Below, piece after piece: positions 1 to 12,455 of a stretch of DNA of 64,000 nt. A program made the translations under genes and the position numbers. How positions within the stretch are numbered: the first letter of the stretch is position 1; every line of letters begins with the position of its first letter. This DNA is from Bromus sterilis (Eukaryota > Streptophyta > Magnoliopsida > Poales > Poaceae): the NCBI GenBank assembly GCA_950022295.1, contig OX465598.1, positions 61,364,001 through 61,428,000 of the forward strand, read 5' to 3'. The notes beneath the pieces were generated by a model, which did no database searches, had not been told where the DNA came from, and saw nothing but the letters and a program-made list of their open reading frames with translations.

Positions 1-599
1 TATGGTGGAGGAGGAAGACAAAAAGGCGTGAAAGGCTCACATCAATGAGGACAATCATAGGCGAGAGAAAGCCAAATGATAGATATGATGTGAGGAGTAG
101 GGATTGCCATGCAATGGATGCACATATGAGCTAAGGTAAGCTCTCCAATGGAACTAGTGGGGGTGCATCAAACTTTCTTGCTCAAGAAGACCTAGAGCTC
201 ATTTGAGGAGTCTCATCATTGGAATATACAAGCCAAGTTCTATAGTGTGAAGGTCCCCACATAGCTATATGAATAAATGATAATCTCTATGGGGTACAAG
301 ATATAAGAGGGAGTACGAGTGTGGATCTCTCAAAAGGAATAGTAGTGTGCCCCCTTCTCTCTTTTTATTTCTTTTTCTCTTTTTTTCTTTTTTTGTATTT
401 TTTGGTGGCCTCATGGCTCTTTCTATTTCTCTCTCATTTGTCCTCTTTGGGATCTTTTAATTTATCCACTTTGGGATCTTTTCCTCACTTTAGGGGCAAC
501 AATCTATATATTACAAGAAGTAAAGAAGATCTTTCACACTTTACAAAGTACTCAAATCATAAAGAAGATGTAACTATCATGATGTATGCAAATGTATGC
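1..599 (-). mobile_element. A0, left fragment: internal 3' region of a family-A Gypsy element
   Basis: The sequence is the reverse complement of the non-coding 3' internal region of the family-A elements further right (about 14160-14800 in A2, 25920-26560 in A3 and 45250-45900 in A4), including the A/T-rich run and the CTCCTCCG-like stretch. The fragment is cut on the left by the window edge and on the right by element C at 600. Its last five bases, TATGC (595-599), are repeated after C at 29988-29992, where A0 resumes. A0 is therefore the host of C. Short ORFs here are not conserved as proteins in the other copies. Confidence 0.85.
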
Positions 600-2180
600 T
601 GATGGCGGAGAAGTTAATAGGTTTAGTTGGGTTGCCTCCCCCGTTAACCGCGCCAATAAACGATTCTGGATAACCCACAAGTCTAGGGGATCAATTGTAG
701 CTTTTCGATAAATAAGGATGTCGATCCCAGAGGAGCATAAGGTGTTGATAAGTGACACTGGATAAGGAAAGGCTGCACACACTCAAAGGTAAATATATAG
801 GGGTTTTTGGTTTAAGCAACAGAAAAGTAAAAGACAAGCAAAGTAAACAGGGTAACTGAGGAGTAACAAGTGGCCCAATCCTTTCACAAGGATAAGCCTA
901 GGAACTAAACTTATAAAAGCTAAAGCGTTCTTGAGAACACACGGGAGAGATAGCCGAGTTACTTTCACCATACTCCGGCAAGTAATATGTATTGTGTTGA
1001 TAAGTGTTGGTGGGTGGATAAATGCTAGTACACCTTCTAGACTAAGATAAGTGTACTCTTATGATTACACACCTTGCAAGCATCCGCAAATACAAGGTAG
1101 TAATTAAGGCATAAGCCTAACCACAACATTACGATCAAGGATCCATAACTCCCTTGTGCAAAAGTGTGCAAACTGGGGTTCAGGTTTCTATCACTCCGGC
1201 AACCCACCATAAGCATCCTTTGTGCACAATGTATTCCTCTAGGCCCATTAAAGGTGAAGTGTTAAGTGTTCGACTCACATAACACCACTAGAGAAATAAC
1301 AACTCAACTTAAGTATCAAACAACACATAATACTTCAACATCATATGACTACTAACAACTAGACTTCTCCCATGTTCTCAAGAACTAAAGTAACTAATCA
1401 CAAGAGATAAAAGAGATCATGATCAGAGGTGATAGATGGGTGGCAAACAATCTGGACACAATGATATTTCTCCAATAAAACTCAATAGCATTCACAACAA
1501 AGTAGTAATCAACACCAATAGAGTAGAGAGGATAGATAGTACGGATTACAACACAAATTGCAATTGTGGGATGAGATGGGATGGTGATGGAGATGGTGCT
1601 GATGTTGGGGATGATGTTGATGATGATCTCGATGATGCCCGTGACAATGACGATGATGATGATGACGACGATCTCCCCTTCCGGGATGTGATCTCCCCGG
1701 CGGAATCTGCCCGCCGGAGATGGCTTTTCTACTCTGTAGGTTACCGCCCCGTGGCGGCGGCGAAACACGGAAAATCTTCTTCTTTTAGGGTTTTCACCCC
1801 AGGGGGTCTTATAGGCGAGAGGGGGCACCGAGGGGGCCCACCAGGCATCCAGGAGGCTGCCTGGCGCGGCCAGGAGGGGGCCCACGCCAGGCACCCTTCT
1901 GGCTGCCTGGTGGGTCCCCTCACCTCCATCCTCGGTGATCCCCAGTCAATCTTCGTAAAAACGATCCCCGTAAATTTTCATCGTATTTGGACTTGATCTG
2001 ATTAAGCAACTTGGTGTCCACTTTTTACCGCTGAATCCTAGTTCTGCTGCTTCGGCATCGGAAAGTTGTAAACTGTGTAAAACAAGCCAAAACAACATAA
2101 GAACAATACTTTAAAGTGGAATATATCAATGAATAGGATGAAATTACGATATAAAATAGTGATGCTTTTTGGACGTATCA
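600..2180 (-). repeat. Element C 3' LTR
   Basis: This 1581-bp LTR reads, on the plus strand, from TGATGGCGGAG to GGACGTATCA, so on the minus strand it starts TGATACGTCC. It matches the split 5' LTR of C (21404-21586 plus 28595-29987, about 1576 bp). It contains a GAT-rich microsatellite (about 1576-1672), a GC-rich block (1690-1930) and a TATA-like box at 1808-1813. The Asp-rich ORF reading through the GAT repeat is a by-product of that repeat. Confidence 0.9.
1808..1813 (-). promoter_or_regulatory. TATA-like box in the C 3' LTR
   Basis: TATAAG on the minus strand lies just upstream of the GC-rich block where transcription of this LTR would start. The same box occurs in the other C LTR at 29619-29624. 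Function is inferred from position only. Confidence 0.45.
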
Positions 2181-2194
2181 ACTCCCCCAAGCTT
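2181..2194 (-). other. Polypurine tract of element C
   Basis: On the minus strand AAGCTTGGGGGAGT directly precedes the 3' LTR. This is the expected place for the purine-rich plus-strand primer. Confidence 0.75.
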
Positions 2195-3803
2195 AGACCT
2201 CGCTTGTCCCCAAGCGATTACTGAGCTCGGTAAACCTGTCCACAAGTTTAGAGAGTGAAGCGTCATTAAAAGAATACGGACAAGAAGCATCAAGATTTCT
2301 CACCAAACTGAAGCATCCTCAACAGCAACCTCAACTCATAAGGTCCTTATGAGAAAGTAGTAACAATTATAACAAAGTAGGACCTGAAAAACTCATCAAA
2401 TCATGGAAAACATAGCCTTGGTCAAGGAACAACTAATAACTTTTACTTTTGCTCTTTCACTTATAATGGAACCAGTTGAAGCTTTGGAAAGAACATGTTA
2501 TTAGTCAAGAAGTGCACATGTTAACACAAATGAAGATGTTTACTCAGCATAAGCTTTTGTAAACAACTCACTTATCAAAAGATAATGTCAACAAAGATGT
2601 AACATGCTAACTTTCAATGCAACTTTGTATGGAAGAATCTTTATTAACATCAAGTGTCTGTTCTCTGTCAAGAAGGAAGGAAGTAGGAAGGACTGACTCA
2701 GCACAAAATAAAAGTTAAATCCCGTGCAAAAGGGTAAGCAGGGAAAACTCATGTGCCATCTCTAGATCAAACAGAATAAAAACAGACTTTTGGGAGGTGC
2801 ATGATCCTTCAACGACTGCTGATAGATAACTCACTCACTTCATGATTTGGACAAGTTTCGAGGAATGTCTCCCATGTGGGGACGATCACATCCCCTTAAA
2901 TTCCTTTGTTTATCACTCATAAATGGGCGAAGGAACTTGTGTGTTAGTATTTATCTTTTACGAGATGGGCACTCATGCCAGTCCCTTCTCGTATTAGGGG
3001 TTTACAGATTAGACATGCAATGCCAAGATAAAACTTGTCCAAATTAAGAAGATCATGGGTTACCCACCACTTCCTCATGAGCTGAATCAGTGGCACAAAA
3101 CAGAAGATTTTGAACATCTAGAGATAGCACACAAATTATATACTTTAGGAGTGGTAGTGGAATACCGCAAATAGGAAGGTATGGTGGACTCAAGTGGAAG
3201 ATGTTGGTTTCAGGGTATGGAAGTACAAGCAGAATTCCGCTTAGTACAGATTTTTGGCTAGCAAGGCTTTGAGAGACCAGACAATTGATGACAACTTAGA
3301 TGCAAGCAATACAAAGCATAAACATTAAAACTAGCATGAAACATCAAGTTGTCTCCCTTGTCAACATAACACTTCAAGCATAATAACACAAAGGTTTTGG
3401 CTATGTCGCTACTTTGAGAAAAACATGCTTGTTGTTATGACCAAAGCTATACTTGCCAAGATTTAAATAAAGTTTTCGAAGCCATACCTGATATAAGGTC
3501 AATACTCCCCATAAGAATCAGCTCATAATGTCGATTGCGTGAAGAGAATACCGAGTGCAGCGAAGAAGCCAATAGACTTCTCATTAATATTCCTTCATAG
3601 ACGACCCCACACTCACGGATACAAAGCTCTCCACAAAAGAAGTGATAGACCTCAAAGCAACACCTATTTCATAAAGTAACTTCCCTAGACATGATACGAC
3701 TCTACTTGACTCCTAAAGACAAAGGTAAAAGATAAAGATACCCGGCACTCCCCCAAGCTTGGAACAAGCTGAGGGGATGCCATTACCCGAGGAGATTTAC
3801 TCC
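2195..3803 (-). other. Element C, non-coding region between the 3' ORF and the polypurine tract
   Basis: About 1.6 kb with no convincing coding region. A second purine run resembling the polypurine tract lies at its right end (about 3749-3765, minus-strand AGCTTGGGGGAGTGCC). Nothing else is recognised. Confidence 0.6.
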
Positions 3804-4235
3804 TCATTCTTGTTGTGGTTGTTTCTTCAGATCCCTGATGACACGGCGAAGGGTTTGGTTCTCTAACTCCAAGACTTCCACTTGTATTTTTAGTACACGG
3901 AAATGTTCAATGAGTTGGTTGGTGATGCGGTAGGCCTCGGAGATGGTGGAAAGCATGCGTTGATCTTCAAGTGAAGTGGAGGGCCCTGAAAGGTTAAGAG
4001 AAAGATCATATTGAGGTTGGACAGATCCCACCATGATGGGATTGCTTGGACCCCCTTGTTGTTGGGCAGTGATAGTCGTGACCTCCTCTCTCACGGAGCG
4101 CTCCATCTCCGCTTGTCTTGCGGCAATTTCTTCTCCGGTAGCCCAATCAACGTGCTTCCCTTGACTAAGATCCTGCTGAACCTGACGTAGACGCCATCCC
4201 AAGAAGTCCTCTCCGCTCGAACCACAAGAAGACAT
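3804..4235 (-). CDS. Extra ORF downstream of pol in element C, coiled-coil protein of unknown function
   Basis: An intact 143-residue frame starting MSSCGSSGEDFLGWRL, placed between the pol end and the polypurine tract. The frame is open a further 17 codons upstream, but the internal Met at 4235 gives a more plausible soluble start. The C-terminal third (about residues 95-140) is rich in Leu, Val, Glu and Lys with heptad-like spacing, which suggests a coiled coil and oligomerisation. Athila-group plant elements often carry an ORF in this position, sometimes called env-like, but I see no signal peptide or membrane segment here. It is undamaged, unlike the gag-pol of the same element. Its function is unknown. 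Confidence 0.6.
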   Translation of the reverse strand: MSSCGSSGEDFLGWRLRQVQQDLSQGKHVDWATGEEIAARQAEMERSVREEVTTITAQQQGGPSNPIMVGSVQPQYDLSLNLSGPSTSLEDQRMLSTISEAYRITNQLIEHFRVLKIQVEVLELENQTLRRVIRDLKKQPQQE

Positions 4236-4576
4236 CTCTAGCAACAACTTTTCACCCTGGCAGTAACAGATCGAGAAAGAAAACACACGAAATCGCGAGA
4301 TACGGTGCCGGGACTATCCGGGCAAATATATAGCAAAAATTTCCGCAACAGAAGGAAGGTTTCAAGCCTAGGTGGAGTCGGAGTCGGAGTCCAGAGCACC
4401 CAGGAGGGTGCCTGGCGCGGCCAGGAGGGGGGGGGGGCGCCAGGAGGCCTCCTGGCCCCCTGGAGTTCCTCTCCGGCTCCACTCGGGCTTGGAATTTTCC
4501 TAATTTTGCAAAAACTTTGAAAAGTAAACTTTTATTGACGTTCGCGATGTTTCCTTACCGTAATACATACCTTTTC

Positions 4577-4846
4577 TTATTCTTCTCCTGCCGGAGTCTG
4601 AAACTGGGCTGCAACATGTTCTTCATGAGTTATTGTATATATCATGTTCACATCCACATTGATTGGATCACCTGCCATATAATGTTTGAGTCTTTGTCCA
4701 TTCACAACTTGAGGTTTGGTGCCTTCAAAATTGTTGATCTTGATTGCACCAGACCGATATACTTCTTCGATAATAAAAGGTCCTTCCCATCTGGAAAGTA
4801 GTTTACGTGAAGAAAACCTGAAACGAGATCTAAACAACAAAACTTT
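4577..4846 (-). pseudogene. Element C pol, C-terminal end (cut off by solo LTR A1)
   Basis: The frame encodes the conserved tail of Gypsy integrase, with the motif RWEGPFIIEEVYRSGAIKI followed by NFEGTKPQVVNGQRLKHY, and stops at 4577. It continues the integrase coded at 16900-17562; the two parts were separated when A1 entered. The near-identical duplications ATCAT (4847-4851) and ATCAC (16900-16904) flank the insertion. Confidence 0.85.
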
Positions 4847-6434
4847 ATCATTGATACGTCCGAAACGTATCTATAATTTCTGCTTGATCCATGCATGTTT
4901 TGTGTGACTTTGCCATGTTTTGCTTGAACTTTCATATACTTTTGAACCTATTTGGACTAACCTATTAACTCAGTGCACCCAGTTGCCAGTTTCTGTTTTC
5001 TGCTGTTTTTGTATTTCAGGTTTTCCGGCCATTAAAAGTGCTCCAAAAATTCCGGGAAAAATATATAAAAAATCAGCGCAACAGAAGCTTCCGGAATCAC
5101 CAAGAGAGGGAAGGGGGGCCACCACCAGGCAGCCAGGAGGGCAGGTGGCGCGGCCCCACCCTGGGCCGCGCCAGGGACCCTCCTGACTGCCTCGTGGGTC
5201 CCCTCGATGTCCCCCTTCGCCTATATTTACCCCTCGGGGTAGAAACCCCTAATATCAATCTTTTTCTCGCGAACTCCCCTCTGTACCGCCGCCGCCGTTT
5301 CAAGATCGGGGCTGCCTGGAGAAGCGGCCCCGGCACCCTGCCCGAAGGAGGAACCCCCTCCGGGAGACCATCCATAGCCATGGACGCCTCCCGGATGTGC
5401 CGTGAGTAGTCCCCCTTGGACCATGGGTCCGTGACCAGTAGCTATGTGATGAATGTTTCCCCTTTTGTGCTTCCACTTTTGAGTCCTCGTGAGCTCCTCA
5501 CATGATCGAGGCATCTATGTAATTTCTGCTATTGCTATGCTGAGTTTGTTGAGATCTGATGGATTATGAGACTATGTTCAGATTGTGATGAGTAATATAT
5601 TTGGTTATTCTCTTTTATATTTTGTTCTTGAGTAAATTCTTGCATGTTCTCCGTTGAGGTATTTTCTTTGGCCAAGTATTTTATTTGCAACTCCAAGAGA
5701 GAGCGTTATGCTTGATTGTGGGTTCAGCCCCTTGATGTCTAGCTTGAGTGACAGAAACATGAGAATAGGGGATGTGCTGTTGCCACCAGGGATAAAACAA
5801 CGGTGCTTGTACCTGCGGGTGCAAGGATTGTTTACTTTACGCAAAGTTCTTTTAATGCAGTTGTCTGTTGCTTTGAGTTTACACTTTGGGTGGGATTCAC
5901 AACTTAATACTAGCGAGATGTTCTGGATAGATATCTCAAGGTGGATGATTCATAGTAGATGCAGATGGATTTCGGTCTACTTACCTTGGCGTACTGCCCA
6001 TTGCTTTTGAGCCCTTCCTTTCTTTGCAGCATAGTTAGCATTGCGGTGCCTTCATAATCCTGTCAATTGCCCAACTGTGATTTGTTTACCTCGCTAGCAC
6101 TTTTATCGTCTTTTGGGAGAGAGACATCACTAGTGAAAATCACGGGACCCCGGTCCATCTTCACATTATTGTTCACACCCTCAATTTACTTTCAGCTTTT
6201 ACTTTCCCTTGCACCTTTTATCTCTTGCGTTGATCATTTCTAAACGACAAGGCTGGAGGAATTGATAAATCCTCTGTACTCGTTGGGAGCAAAGTTATTT
6301 GTTGCTGTGTGCAGGTCCACGACAACACCCTAGTCAGGAAGCAATTTCTGGCGACGTTGCCACCTACTTGTATCTCCTGAGTCCTACTGGTTCGATAACC
6401 TTGGTATCTTCACCGAGGGAAACTTGCTGTTGCA

Positions 6435-9400
6435 TGATACATCCAAAACGTATCTATAATTTCTTCTTGCTCCATGCATATTTTGTGTGATATTGCTATG
6501 ATCTAGATACAGTTTCATACACTTTTGATCATATTTGGACTAACCTATTAACTCAGTGCACCCCAGTGCCAGTTCCTGTTTTCTGTTGTTTTTCTATTTC
6601 AGTTTTCCCCCATATAAAAAGTGCCAGAAAAATTCCAGGAAAAATACAGGAAAAATCAGCGTACAGGAAGCTTCGCGAAGAGCCCGACTGGGGCCAGGGG
6701 GCCCAGGAGGCCACCCGGCGCGGCCCCACCCCTGGCCGCGCCAGGGGGGGCGCCTGGTGCCCCTGGTCCACCTCTGGCTGCCCCCCTTCGCCTATTTATT
6801 CTACATCACGGGGAAACTCCGGAGACAGAAACCTATTTCGCAAACTCGCCTCTGTTCCGCCGCCGCGCTTCCGAGATCGGGAGCACCAGAAGACCTCTTC
6901 CCGGCACCCTGCCGGAGGGAGGGCCGACCTCCGGAAGTCTCCTCTCCACCATGGATGCTCCCCGGATGTCTCGTGAGTAGTTTTCCTTGGACCATGGGTC
7001 CGTGATCAGTAGCTATGTGATGTTCTCCTAACCTCTTTGTTCTTGATGGTTTAGACCTCGTGAGCTGCCCTACATGATCGAGGCAATTTTGAAATATTTC
7101 TGCTATTGCTATGCTGAGTTTGATGGGATCTGATGGATTATGAGATTATGTTCAGATTGTGATAGAGTAATATATTTGGTTTTTATCTCTTATATTTTTG
7201 TTCCTAAGTAATTCTTGCATGTTCTCCATTGCTGTTTATTGCTTTGGCCAAGTAGTAGGTAGTTGTAACAACCCAGTTTTCACAAAAATTAAAAATTTTG
7301 TTTTCGGTGTGAATTGTTTGATTGTCTGATTTGTTTGCGTCCCCGATTTATCGATCGGCGATTATTTTCCCCCTCTTATCTCGTATCGGACGGAGACCGA
7401 CCCTTGCCACCCTGACACTCGACCTTGCGACACCGGGTTTCGCCCGAGCCCGCTGGAACCGCCGCGGCCCCCTTCCTCCGCCTCCCTCACCGGATTCGTA
7501 GCCGCCAGCCGCCTCCACCGTCTCCAGCCGCGGCCCCTCGTCGCGCCGCCCGGCCGAGGTGCGCCCGGCGCCGCCGCTCTCCCTGCACGGGATCGAGCCG
7601 TACGGGACGACCGGCTGGCCTCCCCAGGCAGCCACGTGGGCCGGCGCGCCCAGGCGGCCCAGCAGCCACAACAGCCCTGTCCAGCACCGGCACTTGGGCC
7701 AGGCCTAGTAGGTGACCGCCCAACCCTTTTTATTTATTTATTTATTTATTTAGTTCTGTTTTTTTTCTTTTCTGTTGGGCCCAAATAGCTCTAGTTTCAG
7801 CCCGTTTAGTTTTTTTCCTGCTGCTAGGTTTTTTTTATTTTATTTAATTTGGCAGATTGTATTATTTTTATTGCGGGGCCCGTAACTTTTTAACCGTAGC
7901 TCCGATTGCAACGCTTTTAATATGAAACTTGCTTAGAATTGTGTCTAGTTTAATAATTTGTGCTCCTTTGTCATGTTTGAGCTTGTTTACTTGCTGTTTG
8001 ACTACTAATTACACTGTCTGCCACTGTATACTGTAACTGCTATAACTTTTTAACCGTTGCTCTGTTTAAAATGTTCTTTATATGTAACTTGAATAGAATT
8101 TCAGGTAGGTTGTGTTTTTGCTGCTCTTGCTTGCTAATAAAAATAATAAAATATTGTTTAGGGAAAAAAAGTACCAAATGAAATATTTATCGTGGGGTCC
8201 GCAATAGTTTGCCATGTCTAGGATTTCACCCCACTTAAAGTGACTAGATCAGATAGTTTATTTATGCTTCACCTCTTGCCATGTTTGTGTGATATGCCAT
8301 GCTTGCTTGAGTTGCCATGTTAATAACCGTTGTTTGGTCACCTATAGCAAAACAACTTGAACCACCGTAAACGTGCGGTATCGTCGTGTGTGACGAGTAC
8401 CCACTTAAATTGTTAGTAACTGCTCTCGACGGTAGGTGCGATGTCTTGTGTTGCTTCTTGTTGATGCTTGCTCGTGTTTGCTCCGTAGTAATAAGTGGTG
8501 CACCGTTGATTGCTTTCCAGTGTTTACTTCTTGTGTGCTTCCGCGGGTACCTCTCGGAGACAATGCGAGCGTGCGATCGACTACACCTTCGGAACCCGAC
8601 TTACCAACAGGGAAGGACTATGCATTACTTATGATCCATTCTATTTCAACCAGCGGTTTGCATGCTAGTCTAGGTTAGGCTCGATGTTTGATCCTACCAC
8701 ATGTTTACAGCCTCCTTCAAACCGATACATCCATGTCCCCTCCCAGCAAACCTTGTACTGCTATGTTACTATTGCTCGTTGCTCAGCCCCTGCTTAGTAT
8801 GCATGCTTAGGATGCTACGATGTTACCCTGTTACTCTTTGGGTTGGGATATCACCTGATTATTATATTATTGTTGATGATATAATTATTATAATGTTGAT
8901 TATATTTGACGAAGGATGGAAGGTCTAGGCTATCCCGCCCCGACGCTTTGTTCCATTCGAGTCACGTACGACCCGAGTTCCGGGTATTTGTTTTAAGACT
9001 GAGCGTGCCTAACCGCGTGTGGGATTTTATGGGGGCCCCTTTTCTTACCTATCTAGCTTCAAACATTTCTAGTGGTGGCCCAAGCTGATTTACCATTTGA
9101 AAACCATGCATATATGCCTGTCGGGTAGCTCCTGGCAGACATCCTTTAAAACAACCCGGACCAGTGAGGACTTAGTTCCCTCGCTGGCCCACTTTGTCCG
9201 GCTGAGGACCCGGTTTCCCATGTGTGATTAATCGGGTATCCAAACCTGCGACATACGGTAGAGACCAGATCGAGAGCGCGGCCGGCTCCTGAGATGGATG
9301 TCGACTCACCGGGGGCCACCCGGATTTGTTCGTTGTTAGTTAGAGGGACTTGTCATTTCAGATCTCTTGGAACTAAATCATAAAATGGTTGCCTGTGATG

Positions 9401-11059
9401 GGTAGCAACTGAGAGAGATGGGCGTGCGTGCGGAGCCTCGTAATGGGCAGTTGGTACACCCCTGCAGGGTTAAATCTTTTCGAGAAGCCGTGTCCACGGT
9501 TATGGACGACTTGAGACCTACTCCTTGTTCATAGACAACAACAACTGAGATAATATTAACACAATTTGATCAACGTGTGTGTGTGCCTTGATTGCTTCTT
9601 CTTCGTCGGGATGCGAAGAGGAGGACAAGGATAGGATAGGTGTTATGTTTGCGTAGTAGTTGATAGCAAGACTTGTTGGAGGCGATTCCTCATCGAATGC
9701 TTGGCTCCTTATCTTACTCTCTAGATCGTTAGCCACTTCATAAATGCTAGTGCGGCAGCAACCTCACCACTTACCGCTTCCTTACCGTAAACTACTAGTT
9801 GTCCTAGAATGACGAGTGATGAAGTCCTTGCTGGGTCAGATGACCACTACAGTTGGATGCTGAGTACTTCAGTACTCATGATACTACCCCCAAACTCTTT
9901 TCAGGGTTCTTGATCGACAACAGGTACGGTGATCGATGTTTCACGTGGAGAATCGACGACGACTAGTTAGGCGGATCCCAGCGGAGGGCCTGGACCCGTG
10001 TGGTTATGGGATCGATGTTTTCTCTTTGCCAGTAGGCATTTTCTTGTAGTCTGTACTCAGACATGTATCTTCCGCTGTTGTATTGTATTTGAGGCAGTTG
10101 TATGCCGATTGTATGAGATGTTGTATCCTTGTATCTGTAATGTTGTGATATCATGTTGGAAATCCGGGGCATATGGCTTTGTCATATGTCGCGGTGGGAC
10201 CGATATGTTCTTCGTCCCCGGATCTGGGTGGAAACACCTAGATCTGGAACAGTACCGCATATCGGGCCTTACAGTAGTGACTCCAAGAGGGAACGTTATG
10301 CTCGATTGTTGGTTCATGCCCCCCGATGACACGCTTGAGTGACAGAAACATGAGTCTAGGGGATGTGCTGTTGCCACAAGGGGGAAAACAACGGTGCTTG
10401 TAACCGCGGTTGCAAGGATTGTTTACTTTACGCAAAGTTCTTTTTAATGCAGTTGTCTGTTGCTTTGGGTTTACACTTTGGGTGGGGCTCGCAACTTAAT
10501 ACCAGTGAGATGTTCTGGATAGATATCTCAAGGTGGATGATTAGTAGTAGATGCAGTTGTATTACGGTCTACTTATTTTGGCGTACTGCCCATGCTTTTG
10601 AGCCTCTTCCTTTCTTTTGCAGCATAGTTAGCATTGCGGTGCGTTCATAATCCTGTCAATTGCCCTTCTGTAATTTGTTTACCTCGCATAGCAGTTTTAT
10701 CGTCTTTTGGGAGAGAGACATCACTAGTGAACATCACGTATCCCGGTCCATATCCTTATTACTGTTTCCACACTATCTTTACTTTCCTGCTTTTACTTTC
10801 AATTGCTATCATTATCCTTTGTGTTTTACCCTTTGTGAACAACAAGACCGGAGAGATTGACAACCTCTCTGAACTTCGTTGGGAACAAAGTTATCTGTGT
10901 CTGTGTGCAGGTCCACGTCAGTTGTGCCGCTGACACCTACTTATCATCTCTGGAGTCCTGCTGGAGACAAACCTTGGTATCTTCACCGAGGGAAACTTGC
11001 TGCTGCGCTACATCTCAACCTTCCACTTGGGGTAACCGACGAAGGGCGAGAAGCCATCA
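6435..11059 (+). repeat. A2 5' LTR (split by solo LTR B)
   Basis: The LTR parts are 6435-7263 and 10274-11059, about 1610 bp once the insertion and duplication are removed, against 1620 bp for the 3' LTR. Ends are TGATACATCC and GAAGCCATCA. The GC-rich block at 6670-6960 gives ORFs of 100-150 codons in several frames. These are not the same frame from copy to copy, so they are not genes. Confidence 0.9.
7264..10273 (+). mobile_element. Solo LTR B (long Gypsy LTR, TGTAACAACCC type) inside the A2 5' LTR
   Basis: A 3010-bp segment starting TGTAACAACCC and ending GGGCCTTACA, flanked by the perfect duplication GTAGT (7259-7263 and 10274-10278). The disrupted sequence matches uninterrupted family-A LTRs exactly on both sides. 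There is no primer-binding site, polypurine tract or coding domain, so it is a solo LTR. It includes a very GC-rich block (7400-7710), a TTTA repeat (7729-7753) and an AT-rich patch (8865-8905). It shares segments with the LTR of element E, for example the block around CCCCTGCAGGGTTAA at 9460 and, inverted, near 35915. Hence a related chromovirus family is likely. Confidence 0.88.
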
Positions 11060-11069
11060 AGCGAATTTC

Positions 11070-11087
11070 TGGCGCCGTTGCCGGGGA
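11070..11087 (+). other. A2 primer-binding site, tRNA-Asp
   Basis: TGGCGCCGTTGCCGGGGA is complementary over 18 bases to the 3' end of plant tRNA-Asp including CCA. It lies 10 bases after the 5' LTR, where reverse transcription would start. Confidence 0.9.
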
Positions 11088-11254
11088 CTCCGAGTGCTAA
11101 GATAGGGGAGTTGCACACTACCCTTTACCTTTGTTTTTTTTAGTCTTGTTAGTTTACCTTTCAGTTTTTATCTCAGTGTCCTTTATGAAAAACCACAAAA
11201 ATAGTTGCTACCTTTTGCCTTTGTCTTGCTTTGCCTATTTATTCTATCCTCACC

Positions 11255-12388
11255 ATGGGTGATGAACCACCCAAATATGGTAGGATGGACATGTTTCACT
11301 TGGATCATCTTCGATCAATTTGTGCTCGCGCTAAAAACCCAACCGACTTGGTTGAGGGAAAATCATTGGATGAGCATGATCATTATACGCGGCACCGCCT
11401 ATCTCGGAAAGGGAAACACTTATGGGATCAAATACATGTTTCTTATTGCCATGCTAAACTTTTGTGCCACATTTATGATTTTACTTGCTGTTCTAATATA
11501 GATCATAAACACCTCCGTTTCCAATGTGAGTTTAATGAAAATGAGATCTTATCTTCTTATGCTAAAGGTGTTTATGATTACTTTGATGTTGAAAAGATTG
11601 AAGAGTTTGTTGCTTTTAAAGGTGCCTATGATATTGCTTCTTTGATTGAAAAGTATCACGATACTATTTTTGAGCCTGAAAACTTTGCAGTTCTTGCTTA
11701 TTGCTTCGATAATTATACTTCCAATTCTTATATTGAGGATTTTAAAAATAAAATGTTTGCTTCCCAAGAAGAGGCCAATGATTGCCTTGAGTAGGAATCT
11801 CATGATTCCGAGGACTCACTTGAAATATCCCTTTCTGAAAATTTCGATACTTGCTTTGTTGATGGCCAAGATGCCACTATGGATGATGCTGAAAAAAATG
11901 AACTCCCTATAGTTCCTTATGTTAAGCATGAAATTTTTTCTATTGCACCCACACTTGATTGTCCTATTATCCTTTTGAAATCTCCAACTCATATTCCGGA
12001 GAATTGTGCTCTTATCAAGGCTCAATGTGATGGGTTGCATTTATCTTATAATCCTAAAGACTGTGTTGAAAACTATACACGTGTGCTTGTAGTTCATGAA
12101 CAACATGATTTATGTGATAGTTATATTCTTGATGTTGTTCATGATACTACTGAAAATTACTTTGAGAGAGGAAAGCTTGGTTGTAGAAACTTTCATATTA
12201 CAAAAACACCTCTCTTTATGATGAAATTTTTGAAGTTGTTCTTGTTCCACCTTCCTATGCATGTCACTTTGTGCTTCTTTGATTTATTTTCTTACAAGAT
12301 GCCTATGCATAGGAAGTGGGTTAGACTTAAATGTGTTTCATATTTGCTTCTTCATGCTCTCTTCTGCTTCAAAGTCTTAATCTTGTGA
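11255..12388 (+). CDS. A2 ORF of unknown function, one in-frame stop
   Basis: The frame starts at a Met in a strong context (CACCATGG), begins MGDEPPKYGRMDMFHLDHL and runs about 377 codons with one internal stop at 11792-11794. The N-terminal half (residues 1-180) is mixed and probably globular, with motifs such as YAKGVYDYFDVEKIEEF. After the stop comes an acidic Ser/Glu/Asp-rich stretch, then a part with several Cys and His. The last 60 residues are rich in Phe, Leu and His, with MPMHVTLCFFDLFSYKMPMH. I recognise no gag zinc knuckle, protease, polymerase or integrase motif. In A3 the same position holds a gag-protease fusion, so the coding cargo was exchanged. A captured host sequence or a diverged gag-like protein are both possible. 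Confidence 0.6.
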
Positions 12389-12430
12389 GAGCATCTTCTA
12401 TAATCCTTAAGCCTAGCTAATGGCTTTAAA

Positions 12431-12455
12431 GAAGCGCTTTCGGGAGGCAGCCCGC
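12431..12455 (+). other. Conserved palindrome-hairpin motif just after the ORF (A2 copy)
   Basis: The block contains a near-palindrome around AGCGCTTT followed by CGGGAGGCAGCCCG, which can fold as a 4-bp stem with a 6-base loop. It is the same in A3 at 24181-24205, although the ORFs before it are unrelated. A role as an RNA signal (packaging or 3' processing) is inference. Confidence 0.5.

Noticed and set aside
1436..1996. ORF with an Asp-rich stretch, also at 29249-29749
   Set aside because: It reads through the GAT microsatellite of the C LTR; both strands give ORFs and nothing outside the repeat is protein-like.
6556..7005. ORFs of 100-160 codons in family-A LTRs (also 15353-15893, 21708-22142, 27086-27549, 46440-46894)
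   Set aside because: They lie in the GC-rich part of the LTR, occur in two or three frames at once and the longest frame differs between copies. No known domain.
7348..7723. GC-rich overlapping ORFs resembling a host gene exon
   Set aside because: They lie inside solo LTR B, bounded by a perfect duplication; Pro/Ala/Arg composition in several frames.
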